This document shows positions 26,045-33,487 of a stretch of DNA of 64,000 nucleotides, piece by piece. The notes under the pieces were generated by a model. The model had not been told where the DNA came from and did no database searches. It saw only the letters and a program-made list of their open reading frames with translations. Origin of the DNA: an uncultured Oscillospiraceae bacterium (GTDB lineage Bacteria > Bacillota > Clostridia > Oscillospirales > Oscillospiraceae); NCBI GenBank assembly GCA_947589225.1, contig CANQBC010000003.1, positions 88,889-152,888 of the forward strand, given 5' to 3'. Made by a program: the position numbers and the translations under genes. Each line of letters begins with the position of its first letter. The stretch's first letter is position 1.

Positions 26045-27724
26045 GTGCTTTCACTTCTTCACATCGAGAATATCGCGGTGGTCGAGCGGGCCGACATCGA
26101 GTTCGGCCCCGGCCTCAACGTGCTGACCGGCGAGACGGGGGCGGGCAAGTCCATCGTCATCGACTCGCTGGAGGCATCCCTGGGCTGGCGCACCAGCCGG
26201 GAGCTGGTGCGCACCGGGGCGAAGAGCGCCCTGGTCACCGCCTCCTTTACCGGCGCGGACGTGGCCGGGTGGTGCCAGGAGAACGGCGTGGAGTACGACG
26301 GAGAGCTGGTGCTCACCCGGCGCATCTCCGAGGACGGGAAGAGCGCCTGCCGGGTCAACGGGGTCCCCGTTTCGGCGGTCCAGCTCCGGGAGCTGGGCCT
26401 GAGCCTCATCGACATCCACGGGCAGGGCGACGGCCAGCGGCTCACCAACGAGCGGTGGCACCTTGCCTATCTGGACGGCTTCGGCGGGTGCGGCGGGGAG
26501 CTTGACGAGTATAGGGCCGCGTACAACGGCATGAGGGCGCTGCGGGAGGAGATGGACGCCCTCACCCTGGACGAGGGGGAGCGGGAGCGGCGCGTGGATA
26601 TGCTGGAATTCCAGATCCGGGAGATCGAGCGGGCGAAGCTTACGCCGGGGGAGTTTGAGGAGAAGTCCAAAAGGCGGGACTTCCTCCGCTCGGCGGGGAA
26701 GCTCTCCGACTCCGTCCGGGACGCGGGCGCGTGCCTGATGGGGTCCGAGCGGTCCGACGGGGCGGTGAGCCTCATCGAGTCCGCCGCCGGGACCATCGCC
26801 TACGCCCTGCGTTGGACGGACGAGCTTTCCGGGCTTTCCCAGAAGCTCACCGACCTTAAATACGCCGCCGAGGACGCGGCGGAGGAGCTGCGGGACATCA
26901 GGGAGCGGCTGGAATTTTCCCCGGAGGAGCTTGATGAGCTGGATTCCCGGCTGGACGTTCTCAAGCGCGTCATGCGCAAGTACGGCGGGAGCGAGGAGGC
27001 CGCGCTGGAGACCCTGGAGAACGCCAAACGGGAGCTGGAGGAGATCGAATTCTCCGACGAGAAATTAAAGAAGCTGGAGATCCGGCTGGAGGCCGCCGAA
27101 AAAAAGGCGGCGAGCCTGGCCGAGAAGCTGTCCCGGAAGCGGCGGAAGGCGGCGGAGGCGCTGGCGGAGGCCGTGGAGGACGAGCTTCACAAGCTGTCCA
27201 TGCCCGGCGCGGCCTTCCGGGTGGAGGTGAAGCCCCGTCAGCTGGGGCCGGACGGGGCGGACGACGTGCGCTTCCTGATGGCCGCCAACACCGGCGAGGG
27301 GTTTGGCCGGATCGTGAAGGCCGCCTCCGGGGGCGAGCTTTCCCGCGTGATGCTGGCCATGAAGACGGTTCTGTCCAGGGCCGACAGCGTGGACTCCATG
27401 GTGTTTGACGAGATCGACACCGGCGTGTCCGGCATCGCCGCCCAGCGGGTGGCGGAGAAGCTCGCCGCCATCGGGCGGGAAAAGCAGGTGATCTGCGTGA
27501 CGCACCTGCCCCAGATCGCCGCGATGGCGGACGGACATTTCTCCATCGCCAAGCGCGTGGAGGGCGGACGGACGTACACCAGCGTCACAAAGCTGGACAC
27601 ACGCGGCCGCCAGGAGGAGATCGCCCGCCTCACCGGCGGCGAGAACGTGACGAAGACGACGCTTCTGTCCGCCGCGGAGCAGCTTGAGGCGGCGGAGAAA
27701 TTCAAGGAGGGGATGGGAAAATGA
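26045..27724 (+). CDS. recN: DNA repair protein RecN
   Basis: The 559-residue SMC-like ATPase acts in double-strand break repair. The Walker A motif is GETGAGKSIVIDSLEASLG near the N-terminus, a central coiled coil runs from about residue 150 to 390, and the ABC signature ASGGELSRVMLAMK and Walker B MVFDEIDTGVSG lie C-terminal. The start is GTG at 26045. Its end overlaps the next gene by four bases. Confidence 0.96.
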   Translation: MLSLLHIENIAVVERADIEFGPGLNVLTGETGAGKSIVIDSLEASLGWRTSRELVRTGAKSALVTASFTGADVAGWCQENGVEYDGELVLTRRISEDGKSACRVNGVPVSAVQLRELGLSLIDIHGQGDGQRLTNERWHLAYLDGFGGCGGELDEYRAAYNGMRALREEMDALTLDEGERERRVDMLEFQIREIERAKLTPGEFEEKSKRRDFLRSAGKLSDSVRDAGACLMGSERSDGAVSLIESAAGTIAYALRWTDELSGLSQKLTDLKYAAEDAAEELRDIRERLEFSPEELDELDSRLDVLKRVMRKYGGSEEAALETLENAKRELEEIEFSDEKLKKLEIRLEAAEKKAASLAEKLSRKRRKAAEALAEAVEDELHKLSMPGAAFRVEVKPRQLGPDGADDVRFLMAANTGEGFGRIVKAASGGELSRVMLAMKTVLSRADSVDSMVFDEIDTGVSGIAAQRVAEKLAAIGREKQVICVTHLPQIAAMADGHFSIAKRVEGGRTYTSVTKLDTRGRQEEIARLTGGENVTKTTLLSAAEQLEAAEKFKEGMGK

Positions 27725-28749
27725 AACGCATTCGGCTTGGAAAAACGGAACTCATGGTCACCCGCACGGCCTTCGGCGCTCTGCCGGTGCAGAGGCGCAC
27801 CAAGGAGGACGGGGCGAGGCTCCTCAGAATGGCCTATGATGCCGGCATCAACTTCTTTGACACCGCCAACGCCTACACCGATTCCGAGGAGAAGATCGGC
27901 ATGGGCCTGGCCGACGTGCGCGGCGACATCGTCATCGCCACCAAGTCCGGCGGGAGCGACTACAAGACCGTCAAGCAGCACATCCAGCTGAGCCTGGAGC
28001 GGATGAGGACGGACTACATCGACCTTCTGCAATTCCACAACCCCGCCGTCCTGCCGGACCCGGAGGACCCGGACGGCCCCTACGCCGCGGCGGCGGAGGC
28101 GAAAAAGAAGGGGTATATCCGCCACATCGGCATCACCAACCACCGCCTGGGGGTGGCCCGCGCCGCCATCGAGAGCGGGAACTTCGAGACGCTCCAATTC
28201 CCCTTCAGCTATCTGGCGGGGGAGCAGGAGCTGGAGCTGGTGAAGGCGTGCCGGGAGCACGACATGGGCTTCATCGCCATGAAGGGCCTGGCCGGGGGAC
28301 TGCTCACCAACGTGACCCTGTGCCGGGCGTTTATGAACCAGTTTGACAACGTGGTGCCCATCTGGGGCATCCAGTTTGAGGACCAGCTGAGACAGTGGGT
28401 CGAGGCCGAGGAGGCCGAGCCGCAGATGACCCCGGCGCTTTGGGAGGAGCTTCGGCGGGAGAAGAAGGCCCTGGCCGGATCCTTCTGCCGGGGCTGCGGG
28501 TACTGCCTGCCGTGCCCGGCGAACATCGAGATCTTCACCATGGCGCGGCTGGATATGCTCCTCACCCGCTCGCCCTGGCAGCAGTACATGACCGATGCGT
28601 TCCACGAGAAGGCCATGAGGATGCGGGATTGCATCCACTGCCGCGCCTGCGCCTCCCGGTGCCCTTACGGCCTCGACACCCCGGCCCTCATCGAATATAA
28701 CCTCAAAAATTACGAGAAGTTCTACGCGGAGCATAAAAATCAGGTGTAA
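27721..28749 (+). CDS. Aldo/keto reductase with C-terminal 4Fe-4S domain
   Basis: The 342-residue protein has an aldo/keto reductase barrel (INFFDTANAYTDSEEKIG; IDLLQFHNP; IRHIGITNHR) and a ferredoxin-like tail. The tail has two cysteine clusters, CRGCGYCLPCP and CIHCRACASRCPYG. Such fused reductases are common in anaerobes; their substrates are mostly unknown. It is translationally coupled to recN by an ATGA overlap. Confidence 0.9.
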   Translation: MKRIRLGKTELMVTRTAFGALPVQRRTKEDGARLLRMAYDAGINFFDTANAYTDSEEKIGMGLADVRGDIVIATKSGGSDYKTVKQHIQLSLERMRTDYIDLLQFHNPAVLPDPEDPDGPYAAAAEAKKKGYIRHIGITNHRLGVARAAIESGNFETLQFPFSYLAGEQELELVKACREHDMGFIAMKGLAGGLLTNVTLCRAFMNQFDNVVPIWGIQFEDQLRQWVEAEEAEPQMTPALWEELRREKKALAGSFCRGCGYCLPCPANIEIFTMARLDMLLTRSPWQQYMTDAFHEKAMRMRDCIHCRACASRCPYGLDTPALIEYNLKNYEKFYAEHKNQV

Positions 28750-28762
28750 GCCAAAAACATCA

Positions 28763-28791
28763 TTGACAAATCCGAATTTCGATAGTAAAAT
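28763..28791 (+). promoter_or_regulatory. Promoter of the T-box operon
   Basis: TTGACA and TAAAAT are separated by 17 bases. The predicted start is near 28797, at the base of the T-box leader. Confidence 0.88.
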
Positions 28792-28796
28792 CAGCT

Positions 28797-29064
28797 TGTC
28801 AACGCGAGGAAGGGCGCAAGTAGCCCGGCTTTTTCCGCACAGGGAGGTCCCGGTTGGTGGAAGGGATCGGGGGGAGCCGGCGCGAATACGGCCCGGAGCG
28901 GCGCACCGAACGCTTTTTGCAAGTAGGCTGCGACGGGTGCGCCCGATAGAGCGCGTGGAGTTTCATACTCCGTGAGGCGGCGGCCGCGAGGACGCCGCGA
29001 CCAGAGGTGGTACCGCGTCAAGACGCCCTCTGTCCGGGTTTCCGGGCAGGGGGCTTGTTGTTTG
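28797..29064 (+). promoter_or_regulatory. T-box riboswitch, probably tyrosine-specific
   Basis: The T-box sequence AGAGGTGGTACCGCG is at 29003-29017, followed by a terminator hairpin GCCCTCTGTCCGG/CCGGGCAGGGGGC (29025-29054) with a T-rich tail. AAGTAGCCCGG at 28819 and GCAAGTAGG at 28918 are other T-box hallmarks. In the Stem I region the bases GAATACGG place a UAC tyrosine codon at 28887-28889 as specifier. tyrS lies downstream, which supports this. Confidence 0.9.
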
Positions 29065-29092
29065 AAAGGGGTGATAAGCTACGGAAAAGGAT

Positions 29093-29386
29093 GTGTGCTT
29101 AAAGTGCGGCGGACACATGAAATTTGCGGGGTGCGAAAAGATACAGAGGGGCAAGGCCGGATTTTTCGTTGGCGTGTGGCCCAACATACTGTCCGGGGCC
29201 TATGAGGTGGAGGCGTATGTGTGCGAGAAATGCCACAGGATAGAGTTTTACGCCGCTGAGGACTCCGTGGAGGCGGAGATGGCGGACGGGGGCATCTCCA
29301 GGGTCCTCTGCCCGTACTGCGGCGTGGAGCACGACCTGGACGACGCGGTCTGCCCACGCTGCGGGAGAAGGCTTCAGGAGCTTTGA
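29093..29386 (+). CDS. Zinc-ribbon protein in the tyrosine T-box operon
   Basis: The 97-residue protein carries three CxxC-type zinc sites: CLKCGGHMKFAGC at the start, CEKCHRIEFY in the middle, and CPYCGVEHDLDDAVCPRCG at the end. The start is GTG at 29093, with AAAAGG just upstream. An in-frame stop at 29075 excludes longer versions. It lies between the T-box leader and tyrS, so it should be induced by uncharged tRNA-Tyr. The function is unknown. Confidence 0.75.
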   Translation: MCLKCGGHMKFAGCEKIQRGKAGFFVGVWPNILSGAYEVEAYVCEKCHRIEFYAAEDSVEAEMADGGISRVLCPYCGVEHDLDDAVCPRCGRRLQEL

Positions 29387-29430
29387 TCCCCCTGAAAAAA
29401 CGATAAAGAAACTTTTTTAAGGAGATAGAT

Positions 29431-30651
29431 ATGGAGATTTATGAGGAACTGGTGGCCCGCGGCCTCATCGCCCAGGTCACCGACGAGACGGAAATTCGCA
29501 AGATGATCAACGCCGGAAAGGCCACCTTTTACATCGGCTTTGACTGCACGGCGGACAGCCTCACGGCGGGGCACTTCATGGCGCTGACGCTGATGAAGCG
29601 CCTCCAGATGGCGGGGAACCGCCCCATCGCCCTTATCGGCGGCGGCACCACCATGATCGGCGACCCCTCCGGGCGCTCGGATATGCGGAAGATGCTCACC
29701 CGCGAGGACATCGACCACAACGCCACCTGCTTCAAGCGCCAGATGGAGCGGTTTATCGAGTTCGGCGAGGGCAAGGCCCAGATGGTGAACAACGCCGACT
29801 GGCTCTTAAACCTCAACTATGTGGAGCTTCTGCGGGAGGTGGGCGCGTGCTTCTCCGTGAACAATATGCTTCGGGCCGAGTGCTATAAGCAGCGCATGGA
29901 GAAGGGCCTGTCGTTTTTGGAGTTCAACTACATGATCATGCAGTCCTACGACTTCTACCACCTCTTCCAGCACTACGGGTGCAATATGCAGTTCGGCGGC
30001 AACGACCAGTGGTCCAACATGATCGGCGGCACCGAGCTTATACGGCGCAAGCTGGGACGCGACGCCCACGCCATGACCATCACGCTCCTGACGGATTCCA
30101 ACGGCAACAAGATGGGCAAGACCGCCGGGAACGCCGTGTGGCTGGACCCCGACAAGACCAGCCCCTACGATTTCTACCAGTACTGGCGCAACGTGGGCGA
30201 CGCGGACGTGGTGAAGTGCCTGAAGATGCTGACCTTCCTGCCCCTGGACGAGATCGCGGAGATGGAGACGTGGCAGGACAGCCGCATCAACCGCGCCAAG
30301 GAGATCCTGGCCCTTGAGCTTACGAAGCTGGTCCACGGCAAGGAGGAGGCCGAAAAGGCCCAGCAGAGCGCCCGCGCCCTCTTCGGCGGCGGGGACACCG
30401 GGGAGATGCCCACCGTGGAGCTGACGGAGGCCGACCTTGCCGGCGGCGGGGCGGACATCATGACGCTTTTGGTGAAGGCAGGGCTTGTGGCCTCCAAATC
30501 CGAGGCACGCCGCAACATCCAGCAGGGCGGCGTCACCGCCAACGATGAGAAGGTCACAGACATCGGCAAGACCTTCACCGCCGATGAGCTCCGTGCCGGC
30601 GTGGTGCTGAGACGCGGCAAGAAGAGCTTTATGAAGGTCATTTTAAGGTGA
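29431..30651 (+). CDS. tyrS: Tyrosyl-tRNA synthetase
   Basis: The 406-residue class I synthetase charges tRNA-Tyr. The HIGH-type motif is in DCTADSLTAGHFM and the KMSKS-type loop in NKMGKTAGN. The tyrosine-binding helix MIMQSYDFYHLF and FGGNDQWSNM are typical. A C-terminal S4 RNA-binding domain begins near residue 345 (MTLLVKAGLVASKSEARRNIQ). AAGGAG lies 8 bases before the ATG. Expression is expected to follow the upstream T-box. Confidence 0.97.
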   Translation: MEIYEELVARGLIAQVTDETEIRKMINAGKATFYIGFDCTADSLTAGHFMALTLMKRLQMAGNRPIALIGGGTTMIGDPSGRSDMRKMLTREDIDHNATCFKRQMERFIEFGEGKAQMVNNADWLLNLNYVELLREVGACFSVNNMLRAECYKQRMEKGLSFLEFNYMIMQSYDFYHLFQHYGCNMQFGGNDQWSNMIGGTELIRRKLGRDAHAMTITLLTDSNGNKMGKTAGNAVWLDPDKTSPYDFYQYWRNVGDADVVKCLKMLTFLPLDEIAEMETWQDSRINRAKEILALELTKLVHGKEEAEKAQQSARALFGGGDTGEMPTVELTEADLAGGGADIMTLLVKAGLVASKSEARRNIQQGGVTANDEKVTDIGKTFTADELRAGVVLRRGKKSFMKVILR

Positions 30652-30676
30652 TATTATTTTTTAGGAGGTCAGAAAA

Positions 30677-31195
30677 ATGGACGTATTGAAAGCCATGGAG
30701 ACGCGCTTTTCCACCCGCGACTATACGCCGGAAAAGCTGACGGAGGCGGAGCTTGACACGCTCCTGACGGCGGGCCTGCAGGCCCCCACGGCCACCAACC
30801 GGCAGGAGCTGCACTTCACGGTGCTCAGCGGGGACGCGCCGGTGCTGTTTGCCATCCAGGAGGCCATGGGCGCCCGCAGGAGGCCTGAGAAGAACTTTTG
30901 GTACAACGCCCCCACGGTCATCGTCATCAGCGGCGAGACGGCCTTCGGCTGGACGGCGGTGGACGCGGGCATCGCCGTGGAGAATATCGCCCTGGCCGCC
31001 GAGGCCCTGGGGCTGGGGAACGTCATTCTGGGTTGCCTCAAGGGGGCGATGCTGGGGGAGAAGCGGGACGAGTTCGCCAAGGCCCTGGGCTTCCCGGAGG
31101 GGTACGACTTCCAGATCGCCGTTGCCGTGGGCCGCAAGGCCGCTGGCAAGGAACCCCACAGCTTCGACCGGGAGAAGCAGGTGACGGTGCTGTGA
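30677..31195 (+). CDS. Nitroreductase family protein
   Basis: The 172-residue flavin-dependent oxidoreductase begins LKAMETRFSTRDYTPEKL, the FMN-binding opening of the NfsA/FRase-like family, followed by GLQAPTATNRQELHF and ENIALAAEALGLGNVILGC. The substrate is not known. It lies 25 bases after tyrS with an AGGAGG site and a terminator behind it. Confidence 0.88.
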   Translation: MDVLKAMETRFSTRDYTPEKLTEAELDTLLTAGLQAPTATNRQELHFTVLSGDAPVLFAIQEAMGARRRPEKNFWYNAPTVIVISGETAFGWTAVDAGIAVENIALAAEALGLGNVILGCLKGAMLGEKRDEFAKALGFPEGYDFQIAVAVGRKAAGKEPHSFDREKQVTVL

Positions 31196-31227
31196 CCGCC
31201 GCCTCCCGGAGCTGAAATATGCGGTAT

Positions 31228-31253
31228 GCCCCGCGCCGTTATCGGCGCGGGGC
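31228..31253 (+). terminator. Terminator after the tyrS-nitroreductase operon
   Basis: GCCCCGCGCCG and CGGCGCGGGGC form an 11-bp stem around TTAT, followed by AAATTTG. The T tract is weak. Confidence 0.7.
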
Positions 31254-31346
31254 AAATTTGCGATTTTGTCTCCCAATTCCCTCTTGTGTTCCCGGAGTAT
31301 CTGAGCCATAGCTGGGGTAAATATTTATCCAACAGTGTGTATAAAA

Positions 31347-31378
31347 ATCACCCGCCAGCATAACTGCTGACGGGTGAT
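31347..31378 (+). repeat. Hairpin abutting the structured element
   Basis: ATCACCCG-CAGCA and TGCTG-CGGGTGAT form a near-perfect stem around TAAC. It ends exactly where the 69-base repeat at 31379 starts. Confidence 0.6.
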
Positions 31379-31684
31379 ACAGTCTGTCAAAAAACTCAAA
31401 TTGAGTATTTTTTCCGGCGGCATGTACGTCGGAAAAAATACCTTTTGCTTTGCGGAGTGTGCGGCCTGGGGGACCCCGGCGGGCAAAGCCCGCTGGGGAG
31501 AGGAGGAGCGATGCCAGCGCCTGAGGACGACCAACGGGAGTCCGAGGCAAAGCGGCATCCGTGACGACGAGGCCGTGCGCGGAGAAAAGTAGCAGGGAAA
31601 TTATCTCTGAATTTCGCAAAATTCAGAGATAATTTCCCGCACGTTCCCCCTTAATTGAAAAAGCCCGTCCGGGCTTTTTCAATT
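31379..31684 (+). repeat. Complete copy of the modular structured element
   Basis: Modules in order are as follows. A 69-base palindromic repeat (31379-31447) is identical to 38111-38179. Hairpin 1 is CCCCGGCGGGC/GCCCGCTGGGG (31474-31498). AGGAGGAGC follows. A domain with outer helix GATGCC (31510)/GGCATC (31559) and inner helix GGAC/GTCC comes next, then GACGACGAGG. Hairpin 3 is a perfect 20-bp stem from GGGAAATTATC to GATAATTTCCC (31595-31638). GCACGTTCCCC follows, and a terminator-like palindrome GAAAAAGCCC/GGGCTTTTTC closes the element next to the MIF gene. Confidence 0.85.
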
Positions 31685-32024
31685 AAAACAGCTCCCCGTT
31701 CCAGGCCCAGTTTTCCACCGGGTGGAAGGTGATGTAGACACGCTCACCCGGGATGGACAGCTCGCCGGACAAAATGGCGGTGATCTCTGCGGCCATTTTG
31801 CCGCAGTCGGATCTGGACGGCGCGCCAAAGGCGGAGACGGAGACGTAGGCGCCCTTCTCCAGCTTTTCTCCGGCGAACCACAGATCCTTCCCGTCCTCGA
31901 TGCCGACCATCAGCCAGCTCTCCGGCTTGTGGAGGAGGGCAACGGCGCGGCCAAAGCGGGCTTTCAGGATCTCCTTTTTGTCCGCGTCCAGGGGAACGGA
32001 GATCTTGGCGTTTATAAACGGCAT
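31683..32024 (-). CDS. MIF/phenylpyruvate tautomerase family protein
   Basis: The 113-residue protein begins MPFINAKISV, with the catalytic Pro-2 expected after methionine removal. The body matches the macrophage migration inhibitory factor fold: SWLMVGIEDGKDLWF and VYITFHPVENWAWNGELF. Bacterial MIF homologues are tautomerases of uncertain role. An AGGAGG site precedes the ATG at 32024, and the gene stands alone. Confidence 0.88.
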   Translation of the reverse strand: MPFINAKISVPLDADKKEILKARFGRAVALLHKPESWLMVGIEDGKDLWFAGEKLEKGAYVSVSAFGAPSRSDCGKMAAEITAILSGELSIPGERVYITFHPVENWAWNGELF

Positions 32025-32158
32025 ATGAAATTCCTCCTAATCATGTTGTGGCGAGGGCGACCCCCCCGCCTTACAGGGTGCGTCCGGGCTTTCGGGGCCG
32101 GAGAGACTTCGGTCAAAGCACCGCGTCACACCCCCGCATATCCCGAAATCCCCGGACT

Positions 32159-32420
32159 TTATACTAATATTTGATTAAACGCTTTAACCGAGCGGCGAGG
32201 ATTATTCGCGTCAGGCGAGGAAAACGGCGCAGGGAATACTGTATGGTTTGCCAAGCCGTTTGACGAAGTATCCGGGGCCCCCACGCGGCAAGCCGCGTGG
32301 GGAGAGGAGGAGCCGAGCCGGCGCCTGAGGGAGACCAACGGAAGCCCGAAGCAAAGCGGCTCGTGCGACGACGAAAAAAGACCGTCGCGATTTAAATGGT
32401 TTAGTCAAATATGAGTATAA
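32159..32420. mobile_element. MITE-like element with ~30-bp terminal inverted repeats
   Basis: The left end TTATACTAATATTTGATTAAAC and the complement of the right end, TTATACTCATATTTGACTAAAC, agree at most positions. Inside lie two modules. One is a GCGGCGAGGATTATTCGCGTCAG segment (32183-32271) shared with 55193-55336. The other is a copy of the structured element (32273-32375) with hairpin CCCCACGCGGC/GCCGCGTGGGG and outer helix CGAGCC/GGCTCG. No transposase gene is present. Confidence 0.7.
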
Positions 32421-32424
32421 GATC

Positions 32425-33273
32425 TCAGGGCGACGCCGCCAGGCCAAGGAGCTTTGCCGCGCTGCCGCCGGTGACGGCCTCAAGCTCGGCCTCGGCGAGT
32501 CCGGACAAGCGGACGGCGGCCAGCGCCTCCGCCTCGTCCGACCAGGGGCTGTCGGAGCCGAAAAGCACCCGGTTCGCCCCGTGGGCGCGGACGGCGCGGA
32601 CAAAGCGCTCCGCGCTCATGGGTGGCTCGGGGGAGAGCTCCCCGCTTTTCCGCCGCCAGGGGCCCATGGCCACGGCGGTGTCGATAAAGCAGGGGGCGCC
32701 GTAGAGCGCCTCCGCCTCGTCCCACGCGGCAAAGCCGCCCATGTGGGCGAGGACGATCTTGCGGTGCGGCACGCGACGCAAAAGGACGGCTAACCTCCCG
32801 GGCGACGCGTAGTCGAGACCGGGGAAATTCGGATCCGCGCCGGCGTGGATCAGCACGATCATGTCAAGTTCCGCCGCCAGCTCCACGATCCGGAGAGTCC
32901 GCGGATCGTCGACGGGTACGCCCTGAAAGAGGGGGTGGAGCTTGATGCCGGGAAACCCCTGCGCGGCAAGCGCGCGCAGAACCTTCTCCGGATCCTCCGT
33001 GTCCGGGTGGATGCCGCCCAGGGACAAAAGACCCGTCTCATGGGTGTGGGCGTTGATCTCCGCCGCGGCGCGATTGATGCCCTCCGTCTGGTGGGGTTTT
33101 GTGACCACCGGGGCCAGGACGGCAAGATCGATCCCCGCCCGCGCCATGGAGACCCGGAGGCCGGACGCGGTGCCGTCGGAGTAGTTTTTCATGTCCGCCC
33201 CCGCCGCCATACCGGCCACGGCCCGCGGGGCCAGCGCGTCGGGGAAGGTGTGGGTGTGAAAGTCGATCACCAT
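32425..33273 (-). CDS. Amidohydrolase-2 family metal-dependent hydrolase
   Basis: The 282-residue TIM-barrel hydrolase has FHTHTFPD at the N-terminus (HxH metal site), GIKLHPLFQG, LIHAGAD, VLAHMGGF, and a final LFGSDSPW that supplies the catalytic aspartate. It fits the PF04909 family, which includes decarboxylases and lactonases; the substrate cannot be told. Its stop codon lies five bases from the end of the MITE-like element. Confidence 0.87.
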   Translation of the reverse strand: MVIDFHTHTFPDALAPRAVAGMAAGADMKNYSDGTASGLRVSMARAGIDLAVLAPVVTKPHQTEGINRAAAEINAHTHETGLLSLGGIHPDTEDPEKVLRALAAQGFPGIKLHPLFQGVPVDDPRTLRIVELAAELDMIVLIHAGADPNFPGLDYASPGRLAVLLRRVPHRKIVLAHMGGFAAWDEAEALYGAPCFIDTAVAMGPWRRKSGELSPEPPMSAERFVRAVRAHGANRVLFGSDSPWSDEAEALAAVRLSGLAEAELEAVTGGSAAKLLGLAASP

Positions 33274-33448
33274 GGAAATCCCTCCAATGGCAGTATTTTA
33301 CCTCATAAATCGGTAAAACGCAAGAGAGATATGGCGATTCCTCGTAGGATCGCTTCAACGGAAGTCCTCTCTGTTTACCTCAATATAGCGGCCACATTGG
33401 GGGGGCAAGATCCGTGAGGGTTTCGTTGGATTCCCGGCTCAAAAGGAA

Positions 33449-33472
33449 CCCGGAAGGCGCGGGCCTTCCGGG
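33449..33472 (-). terminator. Terminator of ackA
   Basis: CCCGGAAGGC and GCCTTCCGGG pair around GCGG, 15 bases beyond the ackA stop. On the minus strand it is followed by TTCCTTTTG. Confidence 0.7.
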
Positions 33473-33487
33473 CTGATGACAGATTTC

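Noticed and set aside
25858..26505. 215-codon frame overlapping the recN start
   Set aside because: It begins in a hairpin repeat and continues out of frame through recN; RecN itself is complete.
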